A stretch of DNA of 64,000 bases from Bacteroides sp. 51. Its GTDB lineage: Bacteria > Bacteroidota > Bacteroidia > Bacteroidales > Bacteroidaceae. Shown piece after piece: positions 55,804 to 64,000 of this stretch (position 1 is the first letter of the stretch; each line of letters starts with the position of its first letter). The stretch lies in the NCBI RefSeq assembly GCF_010500965.1, contig NZ_QVMI01000017.1, positions 1 to 64,000 on the forward strand. Direction: 5' to 3'. The notes under the pieces were generated by a model. The model was not told the origin of the DNA, ran no database searches, and was given only the letters and a program-made list of their open reading frames with translations. Position numbers and translations under genes: made by a program.

Positions 55804-56502
55804 ATGTATTGTATGAGAGCCTTTATTTTATTATTCGTGATGGTGTTATTGCCGGCAACGTCCTGGCCGCAAACCGAGAGGGGATTGTTGGCAAAGTTGT
55901 CTTTGGCTGTAGATGATAAGTTGTATGAGCAAGCCGAAAACCTGTTCCATCAGGTGATATCTGATGATGTTGAGAGTGCCGAAATGTTTTACTGGGTTCA
56001 TCTGGACAGGCATCATGCGATGGCGCCTGAGGTTGCCCGCGAACTAGCTGCCTATTTTGAGAAGAACTATGATTATGATAAAGCGAATGTATTCTATAAA
56101 GAATATGCCCGGTTTGTTCCTGAAGATGTAAATCGTTTGTTGGCTGTGGCGCGGACTGATCTTCTGCGTGGAAAAGAAGATGAAGCTATTTATACGTATG
56201 AACAGATATTGAATATTCAACCGGATAATCTGGATGCCAATATCTATGCGGCAAACTATTATTATCTGCAAGGAAAGGTAGAAAAGCAGAAGATTGAAGA
56301 GGGGTATAAACGTATAAAGTCGCCCACACGTATGCAGTATGCCCATTACAGGAATGAGTTGGACCGGACGTTCGGGGAGAAATACGTAAAAGCAAGAAGC
56401 TATTTCCAGAATGTAGTGAAGCAGTTTTCTTCTGTTGGCGCACGGAAGGCACTGGCAGAGATAGAGAAGATAGAGAAAGAAATAGCGGGCACGAAATTGT
56501 AA
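55804..56502 (+). CDS. Exported TPR-like protein
   Basis: This 232-residue protein (or 229 if it begins at the ATG at 55813) has a signal peptide (MRAFILLFVMVLLPATSWPQ). The mature part is helical with TPR-type repeats, such as DYDKANVFYKEYARFVPEDVNRLLAVARTDLLRGKEDEAIYTYEQILNIQPDNLDANIYAANYY (in pieces), the clearest run being about residues 90-160. It probably acts in the periplasm as a scaffold. It stands alone and is transcribed away from pyrH. Confidence 0.75.
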   Translation: MYCMRAFILLFVMVLLPATSWPQTERGLLAKLSLAVDDKLYEQAENLFHQVISDDVESAEMFYWVHLDRHHAMAPEVARELAAYFEKNYDYDKANVFYKEYARFVPEDVNRLLAVARTDLLRGKEDEAIYTYEQILNIQPDNLDANIYAANYYYLQGKVEKQKIEEGYKRIKSPTRMQYAHYRNELDRTFGEKYVKARSYFQNVVKQFSSVGARKALAEIEKIEKEIAGTKL

Positions 56503-56566
56503 TCTCCATAGAAGAGCACCGTTGAGAAAATGAATGACATAATCCGATGCCAGCAAACACCGGTTT

Positions 56567-56652
56567 GCGTTTGCGGCAAACATCAACTCGCGTTTGCAGC
56601 AAACGCAAGGTCGTCTTTGCCGCAAACACGAGTTGATGTTTGCTGCAAACGC
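56567..56652. repeat. Inverted repeat of GTTTGC-GCAAAC palindromes
   Basis: Four short palindromes of the form TTTGCNGCAAA are arranged as two inverted arms (about 56567-56606 and 56616-56652) that match with three differences, around ATCAACTCG. It lies after the TPR protein gene and resembles a REP-type element. Together with the MITE it fills the gap 56503-57051. Confidence 0.75.
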
Positions 56653-56791
56653 AAAATGCCCTGCTCAGAAGGTCTGTAGAGCGTTTTGTTTGTTGGCTTT
56701 TTAGAATTTAGAGGCTTTTTTTGATAAAATGGGGTGACGAATAATGTTTACAAGTTAGAGTGTGTTGTAATATCTACCCCCTCCTCTTACT

Positions 56792-57051
56792 GAGGCTGTG
56801 TAAAAAATCAGAATTTGGGTACGTCATTGCGAACCATAGGTGAAGCAATCCAGTTCACAAGACATATAAGCTGGATTGCTTCGTTCCTACCAATGACAAT
56901 ATCCACCCCCTGCCCCCGCCAGCGGGGGATACCTGCGGCATCGTATCCCCCGCTGGCGGGGGCAGGGGGTGGATATTGTCATTATCAAATAGTTCTATAT
57001 TTTAATATAGTGGCAACTCGCAATGACGAATAAGAGTTTTTACACAGCCTC
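56792..57051. mobile_element. MITE-like element with 15-bp terminal inverted repeats
   Basis: The element is 260 bp long. Its ends are perfect inverted copies of GAGGCTGTGTAAAAA (56792-56806 and 57037-57051), and it is flanked by TTACT on both sides (56787-56791, 57052-57056), a 5-bp target duplication. Nested inside are CGTCATTGCG/CGCAATGACG, a hairpin at 56842-56882 and a 41-bp perfect palindrome arm pair. There is no coding frame, so it would need a transposase in trans. The right TTACT contains the stop codon of the GH3 gene. Confidence 0.85.
56892..56983. repeat. 41-bp perfect inverted repeat inside the MITE
   Basis: Arms 56892-56932 and 56943-56983 are identical in inverted orientation, with a 10-base loop. 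Each contains the smaller GC-rich palindrome CCCCCGCCAGCGGGGG. It may be an independent REP element that entered the MITE. Confidence 0.9.
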
Positions 57052-59364
57052 TTACTTCACCGTAAGTACCACTGTTTGCAAATCTTCATCCTTCGAAGAA
57101 GGTCCCACCATGATTTTGAATGTTCCTTTTTCCACTCCGTACTTCATTTCGGCATCATAATACGATAGCATTTCGGGAGTGACGGTGAATGTAATCCGTT
57201 TACTTTCGCCTGATTTCAAAGATACGCGTTCGAAGGCTTTCAATTCCTTCACCGGGCGCGTTGCCGAACTATATTCATCGCGGATGTAAAGCTGGACAAT
57301 CTCTTCTCCGTCCATTTCGCCTGTGTTGGTGACCTCAATCGTTGCCTGTACATTTCCTGTGGTCGTCGTTTCGGCTTCCGATAGTTGCAGGTTGGCATAC
57401 TGATACGTCGTATAACTCAAGCCATAACCAAATTCATACAACGGTTTTGAATTTCCTGTTGCATAAGGAAACCAATTATTGGTGGACTTGTGGTTATACA
57501 TGCAACGAATCTGTCCTACGCTACGCGGAATGGTGATAGGGAGCTTCCCGCTTGGGTTTACCTTACCATAAAGAATCTCTGCAATGGCCTGTCCTCCAGC
57601 CATGCCCGGCTCCCAGGCTTCGATCAGACAAGGCATGTTTTCTGCAATCCATTCCGTGCTTAGCGGACGGCCGTTGACCAGGATCACAATAGTAGGTACC
57701 CCCGTGGCGGCTACTGCCTCAACAAGCTCCTGCTGGCGGCCGGGGAGAGTCAGTTCGTACCGGTCGCTGTTTTCGCCGCAGGTCTTCTCTGTCCAATGAT
57801 AGCGCATGGAGTTTTCTCCCACCACGAGTATGGCCAGGTCGGATGTACGGGCGCGTTGTACCGCCTCTTTGATTTGTTCCGTTTTCAGTTCGCGAACATT
57901 CCAACCCAAATCAAGGAAGGAATAAGCCGTTTCGGGATTGGCTGCTTTTAATCCTTCCAGTACCGTAGTTACATTCTCTTCGGGTTGCTCGAGTGCCCAA
58001 TCGCCTAAGATGGATTGATTATCGGCGTTGTGCCCGGTGACAAACACCTTCTTGTATTTTGCTGCATCCAGCGGCAACAGGTTGTTCTCGTTCTTCAAAA
58101 GTACAATAGACTTACGGGCAGCTTCCAGAGCCGTCTTCTGATGTCTGGAATTGGCAACGATGATATCCTTTTTTTCCATATCCACATACGGGTTCTCAAA
58201 GAGTCCCAACCGGAACTTGGCTTCCAGTATTTTAGACACCGCTTCGTCGATTTGCTTTTCTTTGATGCTACCTTCTTTTATACATTCAAGTATAGCTTCG
58301 TAGAATTCCGGTCCATGCATATGCATGCCCATGCCGGCATCTACACTGATGCGATACGCGTCTTTCAGCGTCTCAACTGTGGTGTGATAATCGTGCATGC
58401 GTTCAATATCCATCCAGTCGCTTACCACAAAACCGTCGAAACTCCATTGGTCGCGCAGTAAGTCCGTCATCAGGTATTTACTACCGTGACAAGGAATTCC
58501 GTTAAGCTCGTTGTGAGCCGTCATCACGGTGAAAGCTCCTGCATCCACACAATCTTTAAACGGAGGGAAGAATACTTCTTTTAATGTGCGTTCGGAAAGT
58601 TCGGCCGGGGCGCCGTTTATTCCGTTCTCCGGCTGACTACCGCCCACCAGATGTTTGACACAGGCTATTACTTTATCCTCTCCCGTGAAGTCATCGGTCT
58701 GGAATCCTGCTACGGTGGCTGCTCCCATTAACCCAACCAGATAGGGGTCTTCTCCGAAGGTTTCGCCTACACGTCCCCAGCGGGCATCACGTGCCACTTC
58801 CACATTGGGCGTAAAGGTCCAGTGCATACCGCTGGCGCGCATCTCAATGGCTGTCTCCCGCGATAATTGTTTTACCAACGCAGGGTCGAAAGACGATGCC
58901 TGCCCAATCGGAGTCGGATAAATGGTAGAACCGCAATACAATCCGTTGCCATGAATGGCATCAATCCCGATCAAAAGAGGAATTTTCAGCCGGCTTTGCA
59001 TAGCCAATGATTGCAGATAATTAGCCTCTTCTGCCGTTACTACATGAAGGAAGGAACTGATCATGCCCTTCTTTGTCATTTCTTCCACATCGGATGAGTG
59101 AAGATCAGGATAAAAACCCTGAGCATGGCTTTTCTTCATATCTTCCAGAGACATATCCTTTTCGGCTGTTTTCATGTGGTCCAACCCCACGTACTGACAC
59201 ATTTGTGCCACTTTCTCTTCCAGGGTCATCTGACTCATCAGGTTGGAAACGCGCTGTGAAATGGGGAGGGCAGGGTTGGTGTAATCCCCGCCTCCCGCTT
59301 TGCAACTTATTATGGTTGCTACCATAAAAAAACTGATACCTATTATTAAAAGATTCTTGTGCAT
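57052..59364 (-). CDS. bglX: Glycoside hydrolase family 3 (beta-glucosidase-like) lipoprotein
   Basis: The protein has an SPII-like signal (IISC, Cys21) and the GH3 layout: a TIM-barrel domain with GIDAIHGNGLY, FTPNVEVARDARWGRVGETFGEDP and Lys237-His238. The nucleophile is probably Asp316 in GFVVSDWMDI. The alpha/beta sandwich (KSIVLLKNENNLLPLD, VVGENSMRYHWTEKTCGENSDR) and a C-terminal fibronectin-like domain (YEFGYGLSYTTY onward) follow. It should release glucose from beta-linked oligosaccharides in the periplasm. It is the last gene of the PUL in the window, and its stop codon abuts a MITE. Confidence 0.93.
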   Translation of the reverse strand: MHKNLLIIGISFFMVATIISCKAGGGDYTNPALPISQRVSNLMSQMTLEEKVAQMCQYVGLDHMKTAEKDMSLEDMKKSHAQGFYPDLHSSDVEEMTKKGMISSFLHVVTAEEANYLQSLAMQSRLKIPLLIGIDAIHGNGLYCGSTIYPTPIGQASSFDPALVKQLSRETAIEMRASGMHWTFTPNVEVARDARWGRVGETFGEDPYLVGLMGAATVAGFQTDDFTGEDKVIACVKHLVGGSQPENGINGAPAELSERTLKEVFFPPFKDCVDAGAFTVMTAHNELNGIPCHGSKYLMTDLLRDQWSFDGFVVSDWMDIERMHDYHTTVETLKDAYRISVDAGMGMHMHGPEFYEAILECIKEGSIKEKQIDEAVSKILEAKFRLGLFENPYVDMEKKDIIVANSRHQKTALEAARKSIVLLKNENNLLPLDAAKYKKVFVTGHNADNQSILGDWALEQPEENVTTVLEGLKAANPETAYSFLDLGWNVRELKTEQIKEAVQRARTSDLAILVVGENSMRYHWTEKTCGENSDRYELTLPGRQQELVEAVAATGVPTIVILVNGRPLSTEWIAENMPCLIEAWEPGMAGGQAIAEILYGKVNPSGKLPITIPRSVGQIRCMYNHKSTNNWFPYATGNSKPLYEFGYGLSYTTYQYANLQLSEAETTTTGNVQATIEVTNTGEMDGEEIVQLYIRDEYSSATRPVKELKAFERVSLKSGESKRITFTVTPEMLSYYDAEMKYGVEKGTFKIMVGPSSKDEDLQTVVLTVK

Positions 59365-59392
59365 ATTGTTTCGTATTATACTTAATAGCTGT

Positions 59393-60520
59393 CTATTTTG
59401 TCAGTAGATTCAATACTTCCTGATCCGTTACTTGGCCGCTGCTGTTGCAAAAACCAAAACCAGCTTTGTATTCCCAGTAGGAGTATGCAATCTTGTGGTC
59501 ACGGAAGATAGTGATCACATCTTTCAGCCAGTTCAGCCTATCGGTCCGGGGAGTTTTGGTATAACAGCCAAACTCGCCGCAGTGCAGTTGTAATCCCAAC
59601 TCCTTGGCCCGCTTGATAGCCTTTTGAACGGAGGCTTCCAATACTTCTTTATTATAAGTTCCCAGATACGGTTTTACGATTTCCTGTTCTTGCTTGGATA
59701 GTTTATTCAAATCCTGTTGTGTTATAATCTCACCGGGGTAATGAATCGGCACGTTCAGGTCCTTCATTTCACTCCACTCTGCCCGGTAGTGGGTAAACAG
59801 ATGCGGGTGATAGAAATGGAAGCTGAGAATGATGTTCGGATCACTTCCCGGAACGACCAGCTCACTGAACGTATCTACATTCTGCCATTTGTTGGAGCCT
59901 ACAACCAGTTTGCGTTCGGGTTCGTTTGCCCGGAGTTTGCCGATGACTTGTGCTGCCAGGGTGTTCCATTGCGAAGCAGATGGCGCTACCGGTTCGTTTA
60001 GCAACTCATAAGCCACCAGCTTGTTGGGATAATCTTTTAGTTCATCGGCAAGCTTGGCCCATAATTCCAGGTATTTGCTCTGTGCCTTTACGTTTGTCCA
60101 TAATTCCGGCACAGGACCATTGAAGTAATGCGAGCGCAAGATATGAAAGTCTACAATAATGCGCATATTGGCATTCTTGCACCATTTGATGGCGTTGTGC
60201 AGTAGCTCGAACGCTTCGGGTATCTTATCACCGTTTTCGGTAAACAACTGCTCCTCGTCTACAGGCATCCGGAGATGGTCGAATCCGAATCCGGCCAGTT
60301 GCCGGACTTCGGTTTCGGTGAAGTTCTTTTTCCGTTGTTCTCCGCGGACACTGCTTTGCGACAGCCAGTTGCTGATGTTTACCCCTTTGCTCATCGCAAA
60401 GGGAGTATAGGGTAGCTCTTCCGGTATTTCCGGTTCTGTTGTCTCATCTTTGTCGGCACAGGAGGCTAATAATACACTGCTAAACAGACAAGCAATATAG
60501 AATAAAATGAACTTCTTCAT
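59393..60520 (-). CDS. Glycoside hydrolase family 5 lipoprotein
   Basis: This 375-residue lipoprotein (lipobox LASC, Cys21) has an acidic linker and a GH5 barrel. Family marks are GVNISNWLSQ near the start, GFDHLRMPVD, the acid/base Glu176 in YELLNEPV, ILSFHFYHPHLFTH, and the nucleophile Glu316 in LHCGEFGCY. GH5 enzymes cut beta-1,4 or beta-1,3/1,6 glucans or mannans; I cannot assign the subfamily. With GH3 downstream and SusC/D upstream it probably makes oligosaccharides at the cell surface. Confidence 0.9.
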   Translation of the reverse strand: MKKFILFYIACLFSSVLLASCADKDETTEPEIPEELPYTPFAMSKGVNISNWLSQSSVRGEQRKKNFTETEVRQLAGFGFDHLRMPVDEEQLFTENGDKIPEAFELLHNAIKWCKNANMRIIVDFHILRSHYFNGPVPELWTNVKAQSKYLELWAKLADELKDYPNKLVAYELLNEPVAPSASQWNTLAAQVIGKLRANEPERKLVVGSNKWQNVDTFSELVVPGSDPNIILSFHFYHPHLFTHYRAEWSEMKDLNVPIHYPGEIITQQDLNKLSKQEQEIVKPYLGTYNKEVLEASVQKAIKRAKELGLQLHCGEFGCYTKTPRTDRLNWLKDVITIFRDHKIAYSYWEYKAGFGFCNSSGQVTDQEVLNLLTK

Positions 60521-60536
60521 GGTTCTTCTTTATGTG

Positions 60537-61790
60537 TTAATCTACAGTTACCAAATCGATATAATAACCGTGGCCTACACAGATGAATCCGTCTTGCGCC
60601 ATAATCAGGTCTAGCATTTCCTGTGTGAGTTGTACCTCTGTCTCACCATCTTCCGAGAATTCTACCGCATCAGTACCAGGCAGAACCGTCCAGTGGGCAG
60701 TCCGGGTTTCCAGTTTATGATACTCTGCTTCGGGGGCTACCGAATAGCTGATGCTTAATGTGGCGCCAGGCAACATTGCAGCAAATACATCCTGTCCAAT
60801 CAGGTTGAAGACTCTGTTGGGGTCACCCTCGGGCAGATCCCACGATACGTAGTGGTGGCCTTCCCAAAGCACAGTCTTTGAAGAAACAACGAACGTGTGC
60901 TCCGTATTGATGGTTTTTCGGTAGAATTCCACACTGTTTCCGCTCTTCGTTTTACCCACCATTGTGTGCTCTCCGTCGGCTAGTTCGGGACAGGTGATTG
61001 TAATTTCTGTAGCCGATTGTTGTGCAAACTCGGTAATGGTTTGTCCGGCAATGGTTAGCGAGGCAATCTGATCCAGGTTGAGACCACCCATTGTCCACAC
61101 TGCGCCCGCTTTTGTGCGGTCGGCTCCCGAAGTGATCAGGGCATTTCTGGTAACGTTCACTGTGTTGGCGCCATACATATAACCTTCCGTATCTACAAGG
61201 ATTACGCGATGTTTACCATCCGATAGATCGCCAGGCACATCATATTCAACGTATGTTCCTTCCTCCGGATCTTCCACATACACGGCGCTGATAGTCTTTC
61301 CTTCAATAATGATGCTTTCTACCAGGTCAAGCTTATCTCCGTAAAAACGTCCCTTTCCACCCGGTACAATAATGCGTTCAAGGCCTACTTCCGGCGACCA
61401 CGGGTCGTTGGGCAACGGGTTTACCTGTACAATGCCTTCCCGGTAAGTCGACTTGCCGGCTTCGGTCGAAGCCGTTACTTTGAGATTGTACGTACCGGCC
61501 TGGAGGCTGATATCAAGATTGGTTCCTGTGTATACCTCCTCACCGTCAATAAGCCACACAACGGTGGTATAATCGGCTGGTGTTACCGTGAGCTCTATTT
61601 CCAGATTCGTATCCCGGTTAATGTTGGCCACTGTAGCCAGGGCTCCGTTTACACGGTCGGGGAAGGTGGGGGCTATGATTCTCGGTTCGTCATCGGCAGT
61701 AGCCGTCGAGAACGGATCTTCGTCACTGCATGCTGTGAATGTAAAGCCTACAGCCAGCATGGCAAGTAGCATAAAATATATCTTTTTCAT
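60537..61790 (-). CDS. Probable surface glycan-binding lipoprotein of the PUL
   Basis: The 417-residue protein has an SPII signal (lipobox FTAC, Cys21) followed by SDEDPF, an acidic lipoprotein surface-export type start. A PKD/Ig-like domain covers about residues 40-125 (TYNLKVTASTEAGKSTYREGIVQV), then IPT/TIG-like modules (about 135-290) and a C-terminal beta domain (VSSKTVLWEGHHYVSWDL and on). Its place after susD matches the SusE/F or SGBP position. The ligand is probably the same glycan that the GH5 enzyme cuts. Confidence 0.75.
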   Translation of the reverse strand: MKKIYFMLLAMLAVGFTFTACSDEDPFSTATADDEPRIIAPTFPDRVNGALATVANINRDTNLEIELTVTPADYTTVVWLIDGEEVYTGTNLDISLQAGTYNLKVTASTEAGKSTYREGIVQVNPLPNDPWSPEVGLERIIVPGGKGRFYGDKLDLVESIIIEGKTISAVYVEDPEEGTYVEYDVPGDLSDGKHRVILVDTEGYMYGANTVNVTRNALITSGADRTKAGAVWTMGGLNLDQIASLTIAGQTITEFAQQSATEITITCPELADGEHTMVGKTKSGNSVEFYRKTINTEHTFVVSSKTVLWEGHHYVSWDLPEGDPNRVFNLIGQDVFAAMLPGATLSISYSVAPEAEYHKLETRTAHWTVLPGTDAVEFSEDGETEVQLTQEMLDLIMAQDGFICVGHGYYIDLVTVD

Positions 61791-61827
61791 ATTGAATCTT
61801 AGTTAATGTTTATCATTCTTCCATCAT

Positions 61828-63498
61828 TTATTTGTCCCACCACACTGACGTATGCCAGCTATCGGTGCCGCCCATACGACTCAATGCTTCGTTGTAGTTT
61901 TCTTTGTTGTAGGACGATTCAAGTACAGGATAGCACAAGCGTACAGGGATCTCGGTACCACCGGTGAGGAACTGGCCAAAGCCATAAGCCTCGGGCGATT
62001 GCATCTTTGGATAGCCCGAACGGCGTACATTAGCCCAACCTTCGTTCGGATTGGTAAAGTGCAGAATCCATGCCTGTGTGTTGATGGCTTCCTTTTTCTG
62101 TTCGTTGGTATAACCTATGCCGTTGTTTTGGATAAACTCGTTAAAATCTTCGCTTGATACGGCTGGACAACCATAATTGGCGGTCAGGAAGTCCATAGCT
62201 GCGCGTACACCTTGTGCATAAAGGTCGGCAACGGATGCGCTCCCAACACTCCAGTTCTTTAGCTTGGCTTCGGCCAGTAAGAATTTCACTTCAGCCGACG
62301 TCATCACCACACCGGGGTTGTTTCCTTTAAGGAAGTTATTGGCCAGTTTGGGCTCAGTTTCGCGGGCTACGCTAGGTGTGATTGAAGGATTGTTTACCGC
62401 AAGTTCTGTCAAGATATCACTGTCATATCCTGTTGGCCACGGTTCCCAGGAATAAGCACCCGGATCGCGTGGTTGGAAGGCTACGTTCTTGGCAATCATC
62501 TCATCCGTCAGGTCAATACGTCCGTCGGTGCTTGTGGAACTCATGAGCTGGTCGTAATAACAACGTGCTATGCTGAACGTGCGCGGGTCGCCACTGTTAT
62601 AGAGCTGGTTGAAGAACGTAGAACACAGGTAGCTGGGGTTGTTGGCAGGGTCATTACCGAAGAGTAACTGTGACATAGCATTGCCGCGATAGTCGGAATA
62701 GGCTTCCTGGCCAAAAGTAAATGCAATTTCCATGTATTTGATAAGCGCGTCGTCGCCGGCACTTTCAAAGATGCCACCATCGGCTTGTAGTGCTTTCTCA
62801 AATTCTTCCTGAGCCTTTGATGGGGTTACCTCGGAGATGCGCATAGCATAGCGCAGGCGAAGCGAGTTGGCTAGTTTTTTCCATTTTGCCAGGTCGCCAT
62901 TGAAGATGACGTCACCTGTTACTTTGTCCTTGCTGGCATCCAGGCTTGCAGCCGCATCGCTCAGTTCAAGGAAGAAGTCGTTGTATATTTCCTCTTGCGT
63001 ATCATAGCGGGGAGTAAATATATCTTCAAGGAATCCTTTACCGGCCTGGCTGTAAGGTGCATCTCCATAAATGTCTGTAATGATCGACATCATATAAACC
63101 CTATATATGCGGAGTACGGAATGGATGTTCACCCGTTCGGCATCATCGGTGGTTTGGTGTAGACCGTCGACAATGTTTTTAATAGCCGTTGGGTAGTATG
63201 ATGTCCAGATGCGACTCATTTCGCTGTTGTCCAGCGTATGGCGTCCGCCATAATTTGTGGTATTCCAACATCCCATGAGGTACTGGCTGAATGCGTAGAG
63301 ATAGTTGCGGTGAATCTCTACCATGCCGAGGTCACCATACGTTTGCAACTGTGCTGTGGTGAGCTGTGCGTTGGGGTCGATGCTGGGAGTCTTCGACGGG
63401 TCGGTGTTCATGCTTTCCATGTAACTGTCACTACATGCAGCCAGGAACAAGGTACATGCCACCAGTATGGCTGTGATATATGATTGATAATGTTTCAT
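61828..63498 (-). CDS. SusD-like lipoprotein (SusD-like_2 type) of the PUL
   Basis: A 556-residue SusD homologue with an SPII signal (lipobox LAAC, Cys22) and the beginning SYMESMNTDPSKTPSIDPNAQLTTAQ (in pieces), which is typical of the SusD-like_2 subgroup. Helical repeats include LRIYRVYMMSIITDIYGDAPYSQAG and SLRLRYAMRISEV; the C-terminal part ends WHTSVWWDK. It caps the SusC pore whose gene begins beyond the window edge. Confidence 0.9.
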   Translation of the reverse strand: MKHYQSYITAILVACTLFLAACSDSYMESMNTDPSKTPSIDPNAQLTTAQLQTYGDLGMVEIHRNYLYAFSQYLMGCWNTTNYGGRHTLDNSEMSRIWTSYYPTAIKNIVDGLHQTTDDAERVNIHSVLRIYRVYMMSIITDIYGDAPYSQAGKGFLEDIFTPRYDTQEEIYNDFFLELSDAAASLDASKDKVTGDVIFNGDLAKWKKLANSLRLRYAMRISEVTPSKAQEEFEKALQADGGIFESAGDDALIKYMEIAFTFGQEAYSDYRGNAMSQLLFGNDPANNPSYLCSTFFNQLYNSGDPRTFSIARCYYDQLMSSTSTDGRIDLTDEMIAKNVAFQPRDPGAYSWEPWPTGYDSDILTELAVNNPSITPSVARETEPKLANNFLKGNNPGVVMTSAEVKFLLAEAKLKNWSVGSASVADLYAQGVRAAMDFLTANYGCPAVSSEDFNEFIQNNGIGYTNEQKKEAINTQAWILHFTNPNEGWANVRRSGYPKMQSPEAYGFGQFLTGGTEIPVRLCYPVLESSYNKENYNEALSRMGGTDSWHTSVWWDK

Positions 63499-63539
63499 TG
63501 TATATCTTCTTTATAAATGAGTTAAAATTTGAGGTCTCT

Positions 63540-64000
63540 TTAGAACTTAACATTAACATTGAAACCATAGCTCTTGCGCGATGGCAACGAACCATATTCC
63601 AGTCCCATACCTGTAGTGTTGTTGTAGTTGGAGTCCGGGTCAATGTTAGGAATATTCTTCCATACGATGAATGGGTTACGGGCAACAAATGAAAGTGTAA
63701 GTCCTTTAACAGCTTTCTTTAACCATGGTTTGGGTACGGTGTAGCTAAGTGTTATTTCGCGACACTTTACATAGGAGTTGTCGTAAATAAACATAGATGG
63801 TGCATTACGGGCTACATTCATCCAGTAATCTTCGGGATTGATGTAGATGTCGTTGGCGCGATAGGTGCCATCGCCATTGTCAATTACACCGGGAGCGATA
63901 AAACCACCTGTCGGAGTCCATGACTCAGAACCTTTGGCAATACCGGCTGCCTTACGCTGTTCTTCTGACTTATACCATTCTTCACGTCCAACAAGGGTTT
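63540..64000 (-). CDS. SusC/RagA TonB-dependent transporter, C-terminal part (runs off the window)
   Basis: The frame is open to the window end. It reads LVGREEWYKSEEQRKAAG near the edge, then IYINPEDYWMNVARN, and the typical SusC ending: YDNSYVKCREITLSYTVPK, GLTLSFVARNPFIVWKNIPNIDPD and GFNVNVKF. About 150 residues of the barrel are present. It pairs with the SusD gene 41 bases downstream. This susC shows no sign in the visible part of belonging to the switching system. Confidence 0.92.
   Translation of the reverse strand, partial: TLVGREEWYKSEEQRKAAGIAKGSESWTPTGGFIAPGVIDNGDGTYRANDIYINPEDYWMNVARNAPSMFIYDNSYVKCREITLSYTVPKPWLKKAVKGLTLSFVARNPFIVWKNIPNIDPDSNYNNTTGMGLEYGSLPSRKSYGFNVNVKF

Noticed and set aside
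56044-56629. Two long antisense frames over the TPR gene
   Set aside because: They are shadows of the TPR gene and of the repeat after it; the plus-strand gene has a signal peptide and TPR pattern.
1-64000. CRISPR array or rRNA operon
   Set aside because: No regularly spaced repeats with unique spacers of CRISPR type and no rRNA sequence were seen; the heptamer arrays have no spacers.

Overview
The window looks like chromosomal DNA from a gut-type member of the Bacteroidales (Bacteroides, Parabacteroides or Dysgonomonas-like). The evidence is the many SusC/SusD outer-membrane pairs, SPII lipoproteins, -7 boxes of the Bacteroidetes type TAnnTTTG, absence of clear Shine-Dalgarno sites, and housekeeping proteins of Bacteroidales type. 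I cannot fix the genus from sequence alone.

Layout. (1) 1-6318: the decayed end of an integrative/conjugative element. It holds a truncated DNA methylase-helicase, an SSB, three small cargo proteins and a repeat-rich terminus that abuts the 3' end of a tRNA-Lys gene (6319-6391). (2) 6472-11390: core genes, namely an AI-2E family transporter, tdk, a conserved coiled protein, rsmI, a coiled-coil lipoprotein and a HAD phosphatase. (3) 11460-35122: an island of three SusC/SusD operons (A, B, C) with a tyrosine recombinase. (4) 35425-38412: an ATPase, a fragment of a second ATPase and a headless large protein. (5) 38503-47420: hflX, a DUF4954 protein, an OmpA-like lipoprotein, class I fumarase, thiD and a PL10-type pectate lyase. 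(6) 47430-52998: an RND efflux operon. (7) 53163-56502: rsgA, frr, pyrH and a TPR protein. (8) 57052-64000: part of a polysaccharide utilisation locus (susC end, susD, a probable glycan-binding lipoprotein, GH5, GH3).

Most interesting system. The three susC genes share one identical 39-bp in-frame segment (18017-18055, 27775-27813, 30752-30790) that encodes the end of the N-terminal extension domain. Only operon B has a promoter, signal peptide and N-terminus. Operons A and C start at the 39-bp segment with stop codons just upstream. A and B lie in the same orientation and C is inverted. Inversion between B and C would move the promoter and the first 67 codons from B to C; a second inversion between A and the then-active C would give them to A. 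The tyrosine recombinase gene lies inside the invertible segment between B and C. This is best read as a three-way SusC/SusD expression-switching shufflon. Systems of this general kind are known in Bacteroides fragilis; this arrangement and its cargo (a metallopeptidase and a DUF4302 lipoprotein only in cassette B, and ATPase genes with palindromes) may be new.

Other structure includes a 260-bp MITE-like element with 15-bp terminal repeats and a TTACT target duplication exactly at the stop codon of the GH3 gene, a 33-bp perfect hairpin filling the RND adaptor-permease gap, paired GGGGCGGTTCGCGAACC palindromes, and arrays of the heptamer TTTCAAC.
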